A stretch of DNA of 64,000 nt from Syntrophomonas sp. (GTDB taxonomy: Bacteria; Bacillota; Syntrophomonadia; Syntrophomonadales; Syntrophomonadaceae). The notes below the pieces were generated by a model, which saw only the letters and a program-made list of their open reading frames with translations, searched no databases and was not told the origin of the DNA. The position numbers and the translations under genes were made by a program. Positions 44,486 to 53,610 of this stretch are shown here, in pieces. The DNA lies in the NCBI GenBank assembly GCA_016841875.1, contig JAENYG010000008.1, positions 7,950 to 71,949 on the forward strand. The letters run 5' to 3'. Each line of letters starts with the position of its first letter. Within the stretch, counting starts at the first letter, position 1.

Positions 44486-44509
44486 CAGCTATAAAGCTGC
44501 TCCCTCCTT
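44486..44509 (-). promoter_or_regulatory. Shine-Dalgarno separated from the activase start by a hairpin
   Basis: On the minus strand AAGGAGGG (44509-44502) is followed by the perfect hairpin CAGCT-TTAT-AGCTG (44499-44486) and the ATG at 44477. The spacer is 25 bases, or about 11 if the hairpin is folded. This may tune translation. Confidence 0.5.
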
Positions 44510-44528
44510 TTTTCGCATATCTTAGACA

Positions 44529-44652
44529 GTTTTCAAACACTGTTTGAAAACCTGATTATATGGTATTTTATATTTTATACTTTGTCAATTCTCTGTGCAA
44601 TAATTGACCCGATATGAATAATCGGATATTATATTAAAACAGTGTTTAAAAC
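44529..44652. promoter_or_regulatory. Divergent activase/TetR control region with two related palindromes
   Basis: Site 1 (44529-44551) is a perfect palindrome, GTTTTCAAACA-C-TGTTTGAAAAC. Site 2 (44634-44652) shares the AAACAGTGTTT centre. A -35 TTGACA (44588-44583) and a weak -10 TACCAT (44565-44560) with a 17-bp spacer point to the activase, so site 1 covers its transcription start. Site 2 lies 55 bases before the TetR start and probably controls it. Confidence 0.75.
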
Positions 44653-44706
44653 ATTGGCGTCAGCATTATCAACTTAGTATTTCTACATAAAAGAGGATGT
44701 ATAACT

Positions 44707-45303
44707 ATGCAGTATAAGGAAAAGTATACAAGTACCCAAAGAAAAATCATTGAATCGACACTGAATATTATTTCAGCGGAGGGTTTTTGCAAGGTTACTA
44801 TCAGGAAAGTAGCCTCCTCGGCAGGTGTTAATGTGGCTGCCATCAATTATCATTTCGGCAGTAAAGAACAGTTGATAAATGATGCATTACACAGCATTAC
44901 CGAGCAGTTAAAAAGCTCTTTCGTAGTACTTGACCGGGAAGATCTAGTGCCCGAAGATAGATTGAGGGTTTTTTTAGATGATTATACCAAGACTCTCCTG
45001 ATGTATCCCGATATTATGAAAAATTTCATCATGCAGTCTATAACCGAGTACCAGGTTAGCGGAGAATATGAATCCTTTTTGCAGGAGCAGGGTTATGACT
45101 TGATCAAAAATACTTTGATGCAAATCAGGCCGGATGAAAGCGAAGCAATTATCGGAATGAGGATAATGCAGATGCAAGGAGGTCTGGCCTTTCCTGTTCT
45201 GGTCGCCAATCGAACCATAGCGCTAAAGGATTTTGACTATTTTCATGAAGATGTAAGATCTCAATATGTAGAAATAATGATGAAATATATAACATCGCCA
45301 TAA
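44707..45303 (+). CDS. TetR-family transcriptional regulator
   Basis: This 198-residue protein has an N-terminal HTH (about 10-55) with KIIESTLNIISAEGFCKVTI and RKVASSAGVNVAAINYHFGS, the recognition part of TetR proteins. The C-terminal ligand domain has no recognisable motif, as is usual. It is divergent from the 1441-residue activase gene with two palindromes in the gap, so it likely represses that gene and itself. The inducer is unknown; a CoA thioester or related metabolite would be reasonable. There is no clear ribosome site, though a GAGG lies upstream (44691-44694). Confidence 0.9.
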   Translation: MQYKEKYTSTQRKIIESTLNIISAEGFCKVTIRKVASSAGVNVAAINYHFGSKEQLINDALHSITEQLKSSFVVLDREDLVPEDRLRVFLDDYTKTLLMYPDIMKNFIMQSITEYQVSGEYESFLQEQGYDLIKNTLMQIRPDESEAIIGMRIMQMQGGLAFPVLVANRTIALKDFDYFHEDVRSQYVEIMMKYITSP

Positions 45304-45542
45304 AAGCGCCAGTCAACCCTTTGCTGCAGCGCATACAATAAACTAAGCAATTGTTTAGGCATTGCAACGCCTTCATGTAAACGATGGGTGTAGCGGCTAA
45401 ACATATGTTGCCAGGAACTTGCCTTAGTGTTTTATCGTTTAGGTAATGGTTTCAGGTTTGTTTTAGTCATCAAATCGATTTTATTCCAACCAACCAGAGA
45501 TGCTTCCAGGTGATTCCTCATAAATATAAGAGTACATATGAT

Positions 45543-46325
45543 CTAGTTAGCGTAATTCAATTCCTTGAAATAATCTTTGAAGTAGTACAAAGGATACGCC
45601 AGGGTTAGATTTCTTTCTTTCTCCCCCTGCTTGGCAGAAGTCACTGCATAAACAATCGCTATAACCTGACCCTGTTGATTAATAACCGGACTCCCGCTAT
45701 TACCTGGTTGGCAGTTTATGTCCAGCAGCATAATGGGTATATCTCCTGTGGTGTAATACCCCATAATTGGACCCTGCAATATTACCTGTTTAAAACCCAT
45801 CGGATTACCTATGACTGATACAATATCTCCTGGTTCTAAAATAGTGTCTGTTTGCAGGGTTATATGAGGCAGATCTTGAGTATCGAGGTTGAGCAAAGCA
45901 ATGTCAGCGTTATCAAAAGTATGGATGTCATCGCTGTATAACACTCTGCCATCCTCAAACTGTATTTTGATACTCCTGGCGTTCTCGACAACATGTTGAT
46001 TGGTTACTATTATTCCGGTATCAGATATATTAAATCCTGTACCCTGACGGGACGTGTAATTGAACAATTCTTCATTATATGCTTTTATAGATACTACTGC
46101 TGAAACGGCTTGATTCAAATCTGTATTATCCTGCGGATCAACCCTGTTCTTAAGAAAGTCTAATCTACCGTTGAGCAATGAAAAAAATTGAGGAATAGAT
46201 AATGAAATAAAGGTCAGCAACACTATGACTGCTAATATTTTATAAGCAGGATGCCTTTTCTGATATGGACTTTCCTGTAAGTGGTCGTCATCTACACCAC
46301 GGTCATTATTATCATCGAAATTCAC
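45543..46325 (-). CDS. Membrane-anchored trypsin-like serine protease without PDZ domain
   Basis: This 260-residue protein has an acidic N-terminal cytosolic part (1-28), one transmembrane segment (about 30-50) and a trypsin-like domain (about 70-255). The catalytic triad is His111 (TNQHVVEN), Asp141 (NADIALLNL) and Ser210 (QPGNSGSPV). It belongs to the S1C-type family but has no PDZ domain, so substrate choice must rest on the protease domain itself. The start is GTG, with GGAG eight bases upstream. It is isolated from the PDZ-bearing HtrA at 4217-5359. Confidence 0.9.
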   Translation of the reverse strand: MNFDDNNDRGVDDDHLQESPYQKRHPAYKILAVIVLLTFISLSIPQFFSLLNGRLDFLKNRVDPQDNTDLNQAVSAVVSIKAYNEELFNYTSRQGTGFNISDTGIIVTNQHVVENARSIKIQFEDGRVLYSDDIHTFDNADIALLNLDTQDLPHITLQTDTILEPGDIVSVIGNPMGFKQVILQGPIMGYYTTGDIPIMLLDINCQPGNSGSPVINQQGQVIAIVYAVTSAKQGEKERNLTLAYPLYYFKDYFKELNYAN

Positions 46326-46533
46326 CAGTAGTTCTCCTTAATTTTAATATTCAAAATAAAGCAGCTTATGATTATTATACCTAATCTATCTGCTGCATGG
46401 CGGGGCTTTGATCATTTATCCATAAATTATCGGTTGTAATGCCTGCATATTTAGGAGCGGTTTAGTGTGAGTGTTTGACCTGAAAGTTTAATCAGCTGAA
46501 AGGATCGATCCCCTGATGAAGTAATGAGCCAAA

Positions 46534-49500
46534 TTATAATTGAAATTTGACCCAAAAAGTGGTGCCGTCAGAAGATGTTTTCACATCAATCAAGGCGTTA
46601 TGACGGGAGGCAATATTAAAACAAATAGGGAGGCCTAATCCTATACCCATTTCTTTGGTGGTATAAAATGGAGTTCCTAAATTGTCCAGTATTTCATCTT
46701 GTATACCGGAGCCCTGGTCTTGAATCTGCAGTACTACTGCATTACCCTCCTGATAAGTCTTAATAGTCAATACTTCGCCCGCAGCCATGGATTCTAATCC
46801 ATTTCGGGTCATGTTAAATATCAACTGTCTAATTTCTTTGGAATCAAGCATTAAATCAGGTATAGTTTTTAAATCCATTTTTACTTGTTTATCTGATTTA
46901 ATAGCATCTGCAGAAATTAACGGGTATATGGCCATTAGTATATCATTGAGATTTTCTTTTTCAGAGTACAAGGGCTTATCTTTGGCAAGAGATAAAAATT
47001 CAGAAATAATACTGTTAGCATCATCCAGCTCCTCGATCATGAGATCGAAAACTTCCTTATAATCTTTAAAATCTAAATTGCAGCCCAGCATTTGCAGAAA
47101 ACCACGCACCGTGGTCATGGGATTTCTAATTTCGTGTCCCAGCCCAGCAGCCATTTCTCCTACCGTTTTTAATCTGTCCAAACGAGACAATTCGCCTTCC
47201 ATGCGTTTTCGGTCGGATATATCACGGCTAACCAGAACTGCGCCATATATTCTGCCTTTGTGATCATAGATAACGTTGACTACTGTTTCCATATACAGAT
47301 AACTATCATCTTTGCGGCGATATCGATAATCAAATTTGGAAAAGGTCTTGGACCTAAAAGCACGTACAAAATGCTCTTTGACCTTGTCCAGGTCCTGGGG
47401 ATGTACAAATTCATAGAATGAACATCCGAGCATTTCATCAGCTTCGTAGCCCAGCATACTGTAACATGAAGGAGTAATGTATTCATAATCTCCAACTATA
47501 TTGACCTGTCCAATCATATCTATCATATTATCAGTCAAACGCCTCAGATTTGCTTCGCTGGCCTCCAGAGCCTCCGCGGATTTTTTCTGTTCAGTAATAT
47601 CCTGTATCTGAACCAGAAAACCTTCAATACTTCCGTCGGGGTATCTTAGCGGACTTATATAATATTTAATAAATGTTTTACCGGTCTTTATAGTATTAAA
47701 AGCACCAGCATTTCTGATTTTATCAAAATTCAGTTCTTCTTCATAACTTAAAATAGCCAGATTACTTAGTATTCCTTCATCGGCCGGTCTAAAATGTTTA
47801 TCGGCAAACAGGTTAAAATGTTTGACGTCATCAATACCTTTTATGCCAAGTATATCGATCATAGCCATATTTACATCTATCAACTGTCCATGAGGATTAT
47901 AAACCGCAATTCCAATCGGAGATTGGCGGAAGATACTTCTGAACTTTTCTTCACTTATTCTCAATGCTTCCTGGGCTCTTTTTCGTTGAGTTATATCAAT
48001 AAAAGTACCTACTACCCCAATAAACTCGTCATCTGAATTAGAAAGGGGGGCCTTATTAAAAATTACGTCATGCCGGTCCCCATCAGCATTTTGAAATTCC
48101 CACTCATAGGTCTGAATACCAGCATTAGAAAGCAGGTCTAGATCCATTTCGCGATATTTAGATGCCAGATCCTCAGGCAGTACTGTAAATAGAGACTGCC
48201 CCAATATATCCTTTCTGGCCAGACCTAGGGCGGTTTCGAATGCCTTGTTGGCGAACTGGAATTTACCGCAGGTATCTCTATAAAAAGCAGGCGTTGGTAT
48301 CCCATCAAGAATATTTTCTAAAAAAATTATCTGTTCCTGGAAACGTTCTTCGATTTTTTTTACCTGGGTTACATCGACGATAACAGCAGCTAGTTTACCC
48401 GTAATCGGGGCGAAAATAATAATGTCTAAATATTTTCCTATGATTGGTTCATAGGCTTCAAAATAGACCTGCCGGCCGGTATTTAAAACTACGTCAATAG
48501 CTTCTAACCATAAGTGCAGGTTACTGCAGTTCAACTCGCTGATAGTCTGTTCATATATAAGCTCGCTGGAAATGTTCATAATGTTTGCACATGATTGACT
48601 AATTTGCACAATTCGGGCATCGCAAATCAAATCTTTCTTATCTCTAACTGGATCAAGCAGGATCATAGCACCATTGGAAGTATTGAACAATCTCTGGTAA
48701 AGACGGTTGTCATGGTGCAGAAGCATATAGTAGGTATCCGGTTCACCATCATAGTACTTTAATATATGGCAATTTTTATATCTCTCATCTTCCTGTAATA
48801 ATGAGCACATAATCTCATCGGTAATTATAGAGGATCCATCTTTTTTAATATATTCAGTCTGAAAATGATATATAGACAGAGGTGAACTAAGTGTCTCCAA
48901 TTGATAGCTGTTTACCGCGGGAAACAAATCTCTCCTTCCCGCTACTATATCACTGGCATTAAAGGAGCACATCTGGTCAATGGTATAGCCGGTAAATGAA
49001 GCAAAGACTGAATTACAGGCGATAATCTCGCCTCTTTCATTAGTTTCATATATTGGTAAATCAATAATATTTAGATTATTATCCTTACTCTCATAAGTTT
49101 TAATATTAAAATCTTTTTCAGTAGTCTTTTTATAGAGCCGATTAATGTTCATTTGATTATTTTGTATATTAATAGGATATAGAGAAACCAACATTTGTTG
49201 TTTAATGGGAGAAAACTGGCTCTTTTTAAACTGGGCCAAGAGTACTATTTTATAGTTTGACAATATATAGCTATTTATAGCGGCCAGGTTTTCCTGTAAC
49301 GAATGTATGTCCATTATATTTTCATCATTCTGGTTCATATCAAGAATCATGTACGTTTTCGTATTGAGGTCATTTTTATTATTGCTAAAGTTTTTAAGCA
49401 AGTTTTTTATAATGGTGTATAAATTATCAATGCGAATATCCTGAATGATTAAAGCCCCGTTATTTTCCAAGCAATCCACATTTATATTTATTGATTTAAG

Positions 49501-49701
49501 ATAGTCTCTGAATCGCTTACAACCAGACTTATTTGATAGATAGATGTATTTATTTTCCTCATTGTAGTCTGCTTCTAATAACGCAGCACATACCTTCTGT
49601 GCCTCTTCAAAAGACTCATAAAGATGACAAATAAAATCATCTGGTTTAATATGGTTAATTAAATCATTGTCTAATGTATCATTTTTATAAGCCCGCTTCA
49701 T
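46534..49701 (-). CDS. Multi-PAS histidine kinase with N-terminal MEDS-like domain
   Basis: This 1055-residue kinase starts at ATG 49701 (GGAG nine to ten bases upstream; the longer frame lacks one). Residues about 10-175 (IKPDDFICHLYESFEEAQKV) match the MEDS sensory domain, a putative hydrocarbon or one-carbon sensor. Four or five PAS domains follow (about 200-835), including FVHPQDLDKVKEHFV. The HisKA box has the phosphorylated His in GLGHEIRNPMTTVRGFLQML, and the HATPase_c domain at the end has NMTRNGLESMA and GIGLGLPICFNIA. No membrane segment is visible, so it is cytosolic. No response regulator follows it; the divergent gene pair at 50051-53573 is the nearest candidate partner. Confidence 0.9.
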   Translation of the reverse strand: MKRAYKNDTLDNDLINHIKPDDFICHLYESFEEAQKVCAALLEADYNEENKYIYLSNKSGCKRFRDYLKSININVDCLENNGALIIQDIRIDNLYTIIKNLLKNFSNNKNDLNTKTYMILDMNQNDENIMDIHSLQENLAAINSYILSNYKIVLLAQFKKSQFSPIKQQMLVSLYPINIQNNQMNINRLYKKTTEKDFNIKTYESKDNNLNIIDLPIYETNERGEIIACNSVFASFTGYTIDQMCSFNASDIVAGRRDLFPAVNSYQLETLSSPLSIYHFQTEYIKKDGSSIITDEIMCSLLQEDERYKNCHILKYYDGEPDTYYMLLHHDNRLYQRLFNTSNGAMILLDPVRDKKDLICDARIVQISQSCANIMNISSELIYEQTISELNCSNLHLWLEAIDVVLNTGRQVYFEAYEPIIGKYLDIIIFAPITGKLAAVIVDVTQVKKIEERFQEQIIFLENILDGIPTPAFYRDTCGKFQFANKAFETALGLARKDILGQSLFTVLPEDLASKYREMDLDLLSNAGIQTYEWEFQNADGDRHDVIFNKAPLSNSDDEFIGVVGTFIDITQRKRAQEALRISEEKFRSIFRQSPIGIAVYNPHGQLIDVNMAMIDILGIKGIDDVKHFNLFADKHFRPADEGILSNLAILSYEEELNFDKIRNAGAFNTIKTGKTFIKYYISPLRYPDGSIEGFLVQIQDITEQKKSAEALEASEANLRRLTDNMIDMIGQVNIVGDYEYITPSCYSMLGYEADEMLGCSFYEFVHPQDLDKVKEHFVRAFRSKTFSKFDYRYRRKDDSYLYMETVVNVIYDHKGRIYGAVLVSRDISDRKRMEGELSRLDRLKTVGEMAAGLGHEIRNPMTTVRGFLQMLGCNLDFKDYKEVFDLMIEELDDANSIISEFLSLAKDKPLYSEKENLNDILMAIYPLISADAIKSDKQVKMDLKTIPDLMLDSKEIRQLIFNMTRNGLESMAAGEVLTIKTYQEGNAVVLQIQDQGSGIQDEILDNLGTPFYTTKEMGIGLGLPICFNIASRHNALIDVKTSSDGTTFWVKFQL

Positions 49702-49924
49702 CAGACACCTTCTCCTAATTCTATACAACTGGTAATCACCTGCTTAATAGTAACATATTTCGTCATAAATAGTCATTTTCCTCTATAGTATAACATCAAT
49801 TATCATAATCCCCTTGTTTTACTCATGCTTTTTGTTATTATTCTTATATTTATTTTCCAAATACAATAACAAAATATTGAAAACAGAATATTGATAATTA
49901 TTTTATTGAAAATTGATTTTTAGA

Positions 49925-49953
49925 TTATGACTCTTGTCCTAATCTGTTATAAT
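49925..49953 (+). promoter_or_regulatory. Probable promoter of the hybrid kinase
   Basis: TTATGA (49925-49930), 17-bp spacer, then TGT-TATAAT (extended -10 at 49945-49953). The 349-bp gap between the divergent kinases is AT-rich and otherwise empty. Confidence 0.45.
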
Positions 49954-50050
49954 TTTATTAATATAATATAGATTGTCCTTAATATGGAAGAAATACATTA
50001 TTATGCTTCTTCCATAAATCAAAAATATGCTTACAGGGAGGAATATTCCT

Positions 50051-52615
50051 TTGCTGGATCAGCAGCTGCTTCATTCCTGCATTGATAAATTGAGTTATGG
50101 TATTATCATTTTTCACAGTGATCGACTGATTTATGTAAATCAGCGCATGATGGATTTACTTGCTTATGATTGCCAACAATTGAAAACAATGTCTTTGAAT
50201 GAACTTTTATATAATGACGTCTCTAATGAACAAATCAATACCAATGATCAATGTGACCAATCCTTCCTAATAAACAAATATGCTTGTAAAATTCCCTGCT
50301 GTGTGACTAATGCAACCGTCCATCCTGAACTGGATCCGTTTTTCATTGTTATCGAAAATACCTGGCCCGGAAACGTGCAGAAACAGCTGGCTTATATGTA
50401 TAGCATTATTCAAGATTCAGCTCAGTGTATTATAGGAACAGATCTGGAAGGTACCATTGTAAGCTGGAATTATGCTGCAGCAGATGTTTACGGATATACA
50501 GCTGAAGATGTGATAGGAAGAAACATATCTATCATTATGCCGCCTGATATCAGGTTTTCTATGCTCAATCGAATCATAAATGGTGAATCAGTACCAAAAC
50601 AGCGAACTTATGCCTGGACCAAGCAGGGTATACTAGTGAACATAGAATTAAGCATCTCCCCTATCAAGGATGAACATGCGAAAATCGAAGGTATATCATT
50701 CTTTAGCCGGGATATAAGCCTGGAAAAACTGGCGGAAAAGAAAATATTTTATCAGTCCCGACTGTTGGAAGCCGTTAATGATTCTATTCTGGGAACTGAT
50801 TTTGATGGCAAAATTGCCTACTGGAATCAAGGAGCAGAGCGTATGTTTGGCTGGAAATCGGAAGACATGCTGGGTAAATCATATTCAACTCTCTTTATTG
50901 ATGAAGATTTTAATGATCTTTTCAACAATATGCAGCAGATCAATGCCGGTCAGTGGGAAGGCGTAAAAAGAGTCCACACCAGTGAAGGCGGTAATAAATA
51001 TGTCCGTATCTCAATAAATACTATATATGATGAGACAGAAGAGCCCGACTTTCTGGTGATTGTGTTCACAGATATAAGCGAAATAATTGAATCTCGACTT
51101 AAAGCAGAAGAAGCAGTACGGTTCAAAAGTGATTTTATGGCCAATATCAGCCATGAAATAAGGACCCCCATGAGTAGTGTAATTGGATATGCTGAGTTGC
51201 TGGATGAAAATAAATTCGATGCCGAAGAAAAGAAGTATTTACAGGGTATCAAACAAAATGCCACTCAATTGCTGGATCTTATCAATGATTTTCTGGATTT
51301 ATCTAAAATGGAAGCCAATAGTATGCTTCTCGATGAAGTAACTTTTGATGTTCAGGATCTTGTTTATTCAAGTCTGAAGGTATTCGAACCAACCGTTAAG
51401 AAAAAGAAACTAAATTTCACTGTTAAAATAGAGAAAAATGTACCTGAAAAACTGCGGGGAGATAGAGTCAGAATACGACAAGTATATAATAATCTGCTCT
51501 CCAATGCAGTGAAATTTACTAAGAAGGGCGAAATATATATTGTTGTTGAAATACTGCCTTCCCAGGGCAATCAATATGAGATACCTTTATCCATAAGCGT
51601 AATAGATAGCGGTATAGGCATCCCGATGGATAAAATGGCAGACATTTTTATGCCATATACGCAGGTAGATAGTACTACTAACACAGAATATGGAGGTACT
51701 GGCCTGGGGTTAGCTATAAGTAAGCGACTGGTTGAGTTAATGAAAGGATCGATCACAGTACAATCGACTCCTGGAAAAGGCTCCAAATTTGAGGTTATAC
51801 TGCCCTTAAAATACGCTGATACCCAGGTGGATAAGACAGATCCAGGGGACAGCTCCTTCATGTCTCGACGTAAAATTGTACTGGTATCGGATAATAGTTT
51901 CTTGATATCTCAATTTAATGGAATATTTAGCGGCTCAGATTATCAGCCGATTATCATCGGTTATAATAGAAAAATCGAGACGGCCATCAATTTTTACCAG
52001 CCCTATGCAGTAATAATTGATATGGATAATATTAATGATGAGCACAACCGCTGCCTGCTCGAGATTAATCATCTGGTCGATATAGACAAAACCATTCTGC
52101 TGGTATACTCTAATTGCATGAGTGAAGCAGAAATTCATAGGTACGGATGCTTCGGCCTAATAGGCAGCCCCATTGATGGTCCCAGTTTAATCCAGCAATT
52201 GGATGAAATGCAAAAAGTGAATAAAGGCATTGAGGGATATTCATTCCAATATCCAGTCCTTATTTTCGACAAAGATGAAATAAACTTGAAATTATTATCT
52301 ACTGCCCTGCAGAATTCAGGTTTTGAAACATATACCGCGTTGACACCTGTCGATGCAGAGAATTATGTGCGCAATAAAGAAATAGGTATTCTGTTAATCG
52401 ATATGGAGATTTTGGATTCTAACCTGGATTGGCTTAATACAACTTTGGTTATTCGTCCCGATCTTAAAATAATAGGATTAAAGAAAAATGATTTTCAATA
52501 CCACGATAAGGTCAAAATATATATTAACCGGCCATATACAACCCAATCACTACTTTCTGCCATAAATAATTGTTTGATTTTTAATAATTTAGGGAGGGAC
52601 AATATTAATGCGTAA
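50051..52615 (+). CDS. Hybrid PAS histidine kinase with two degenerate receiver domains
   Basis: I take TTG 50051 as the start (GGGAGG nine bases upstream); ATG 50027 lacks one. PAS-like domains lie at about 120-235 and 240-355, the HisKA motif is in FMANISHEIRTPMSSVIGYAE, and HATPase_c (about 470-590) has YGGTGLGLAISKRLVELM. Two receiver-like domains follow (about 605-720 and 735-850) with IIDMDN and LLIDMEI near the phospho-acceptor. Both lack the canonical KP lysine: the second has NRP (Arg in place of Lys) and the first has GSP. Their phosphotransfer is doubtful. The C-terminus overlaps the next gene, a response regulator-GGDEF, by 8 bp. Confidence 0.9.
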   Translation: MLDQQLLHSCIDKLSYGIIIFHSDRLIYVNQRMMDLLAYDCQQLKTMSLNELLYNDVSNEQINTNDQCDQSFLINKYACKIPCCVTNATVHPELDPFFIVIENTWPGNVQKQLAYMYSIIQDSAQCIIGTDLEGTIVSWNYAAADVYGYTAEDVIGRNISIIMPPDIRFSMLNRIINGESVPKQRTYAWTKQGILVNIELSISPIKDEHAKIEGISFFSRDISLEKLAEKKIFYQSRLLEAVNDSILGTDFDGKIAYWNQGAERMFGWKSEDMLGKSYSTLFIDEDFNDLFNNMQQINAGQWEGVKRVHTSEGGNKYVRISINTIYDETEEPDFLVIVFTDISEIIESRLKAEEAVRFKSDFMANISHEIRTPMSSVIGYAELLDENKFDAEEKKYLQGIKQNATQLLDLINDFLDLSKMEANSMLLDEVTFDVQDLVYSSLKVFEPTVKKKKLNFTVKIEKNVPEKLRGDRVRIRQVYNNLLSNAVKFTKKGEIYIVVEILPSQGNQYEIPLSISVIDSGIGIPMDKMADIFMPYTQVDSTTNTEYGGTGLGLAISKRLVELMKGSITVQSTPGKGSKFEVILPLKYADTQVDKTDPGDSSFMSRRKIVLVSDNSFLISQFNGIFSGSDYQPIIIGYNRKIETAINFYQPYAVIIDMDNINDEHNRCLLEINHLVDIDKTILLVYSNCMSEAEIHRYGCFGLIGSPIDGPSLIQQLDEMQKVNKGIEGYSFQYPVLIFDKDEINLKLLSTALQNSGFETYTALTPVDAENYVRNKEIGILLIDMEILDSNLDWLNTTLVIRPDLKIIGLKKNDFQYHDKVKIYINRPYTTQSLLSAINNCLIFNNLGRDNINA

Positions 52616-53573
52616 ACGGAGAATCCTGGTGATAGACGATGAAGAGAGTATAAGAAGTCTGTTAAAATCTTCGCTTATACATGAAGGTTATGATGTAATA
52701 ACTGCATCAGATGGGATAGAAGGATTTGACAAAGCGGTAATTCTACCTCCTGATATGATTTTGCTGGACATCATGATGCCCGATGTCAATGGATATCAAG
52801 TTCTTCAGCGTTTAAGCAAGGATCACAGAACCACGGGCATCCCGGTACTTTTGCTGACCGCCAAAGCCGATGGTGAAGAACGAGTTATTGGTCTTGAGGC
52901 AGGTGCGGTAGACTATATCACCAAACCTTTTTATCTTCGTGAGGTGGTAGCTAGAATGAAGATACATCTCCGTTTAAAGGAATGTGAAGAGGAGTTGACC
53001 CGTAAAAACCAGGTCCTGGAAGAATATTCTGATCTGCTGCTGCAGCTTAATGCCAGGCTTGAAGAAATGGCTCGCATGGACGAACTAACCCAGATATGGA
53101 ACCGGAGAGCTTTTAACGAGCAGATGAACAATACCCATAATTATTCAGTGAGATATTTGCGGCATTACAGCCTGATCATTATAGATCTGGATCATTTTAA
53201 GCCCTACAATGATATGTACGGGCACCAGCAGGGAGATATTATTCTTATGAAGGTAGCGCAAACCATCAAGACTGCCTGTCGGGAAACAGACTTCGTGGCT
53301 AGATATGGCGGAGAAGAAATCGTAGTACTGCTTATGGAGACTGATGAAGAATCAAGTCATACTATTGCCAAAAGAATAATAACTTCGGTAGAAAAGCTTA
53401 ATATTAAGCACGAAGGAAATGAGAGTTACGGAAGGGTCACGGTTAGTGCTGGTGTAGCCAATTATTCTCCCTACAAAAGCCTGGACAAAGATTGGGAAAC
53501 AGTATTAAAGCGTGCTGATGATGCCCTTTATTTGGCTAAGAACAAAGGTCGCAACCGAGTCTATAAAAAATAA
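52608..53573 (+). CDS. Response regulator with GGDEF domain
   Basis: This 321-residue protein joins a receiver (about 1-120: VIDDEESIRSLLKSSL, the phospho-Asp in LLDIMMPDVNG, and KPF) to a coiled-coil linker (about 123-155) and a diguanylate cyclase domain (about 155-320) with RMDELTQIWNRRAF-type, DLDHFKPYNDMYGHQQGD and RYGGEEI. The active-site motif reads GGEEI instead of GGEEF. The inhibitory RxxD site (RETD) lies five residues upstream, so product feedback seems possible. It overlaps the hybrid kinase by 8 bp, so kinase input likely controls c-di-GMP production, if the enzyme is active. Confidence 0.92.
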   Translation: MRKRRILVIDDEESIRSLLKSSLIHEGYDVITASDGIEGFDKAVILPPDMILLDIMMPDVNGYQVLQRLSKDHRTTGIPVLLLTAKADGEERVIGLEAGAVDYITKPFYLREVVARMKIHLRLKECEEELTRKNQVLEEYSDLLLQLNARLEEMARMDELTQIWNRRAFNEQMNNTHNYSVRYLRHYSLIIIDLDHFKPYNDMYGHQQGDIILMKVAQTIKTACRETDFVARYGGEEIVVLLMETDEESSHTIAKRIITSVEKLNIKHEGNESYGRVTVSAGVANYSPYKSLDKDWETVLKRADDALYLAKNKGRNRVYKK

Positions 53574-53586
53574 TATAAACGCAATC

Positions 53587-53609
53587 GTATCTCCACCTGG
53601 TGGAGATAC
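53587..53609. terminator. Hairpin between the convergent GGDEF and radical SAM genes
   Basis: GTATCTCCACC (53587-53597) pairs with GGTGGAGATAC (53599-53609), with TTTAT on the plus side. Confidence 0.75.
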
Positions 53610-53610
53610 T

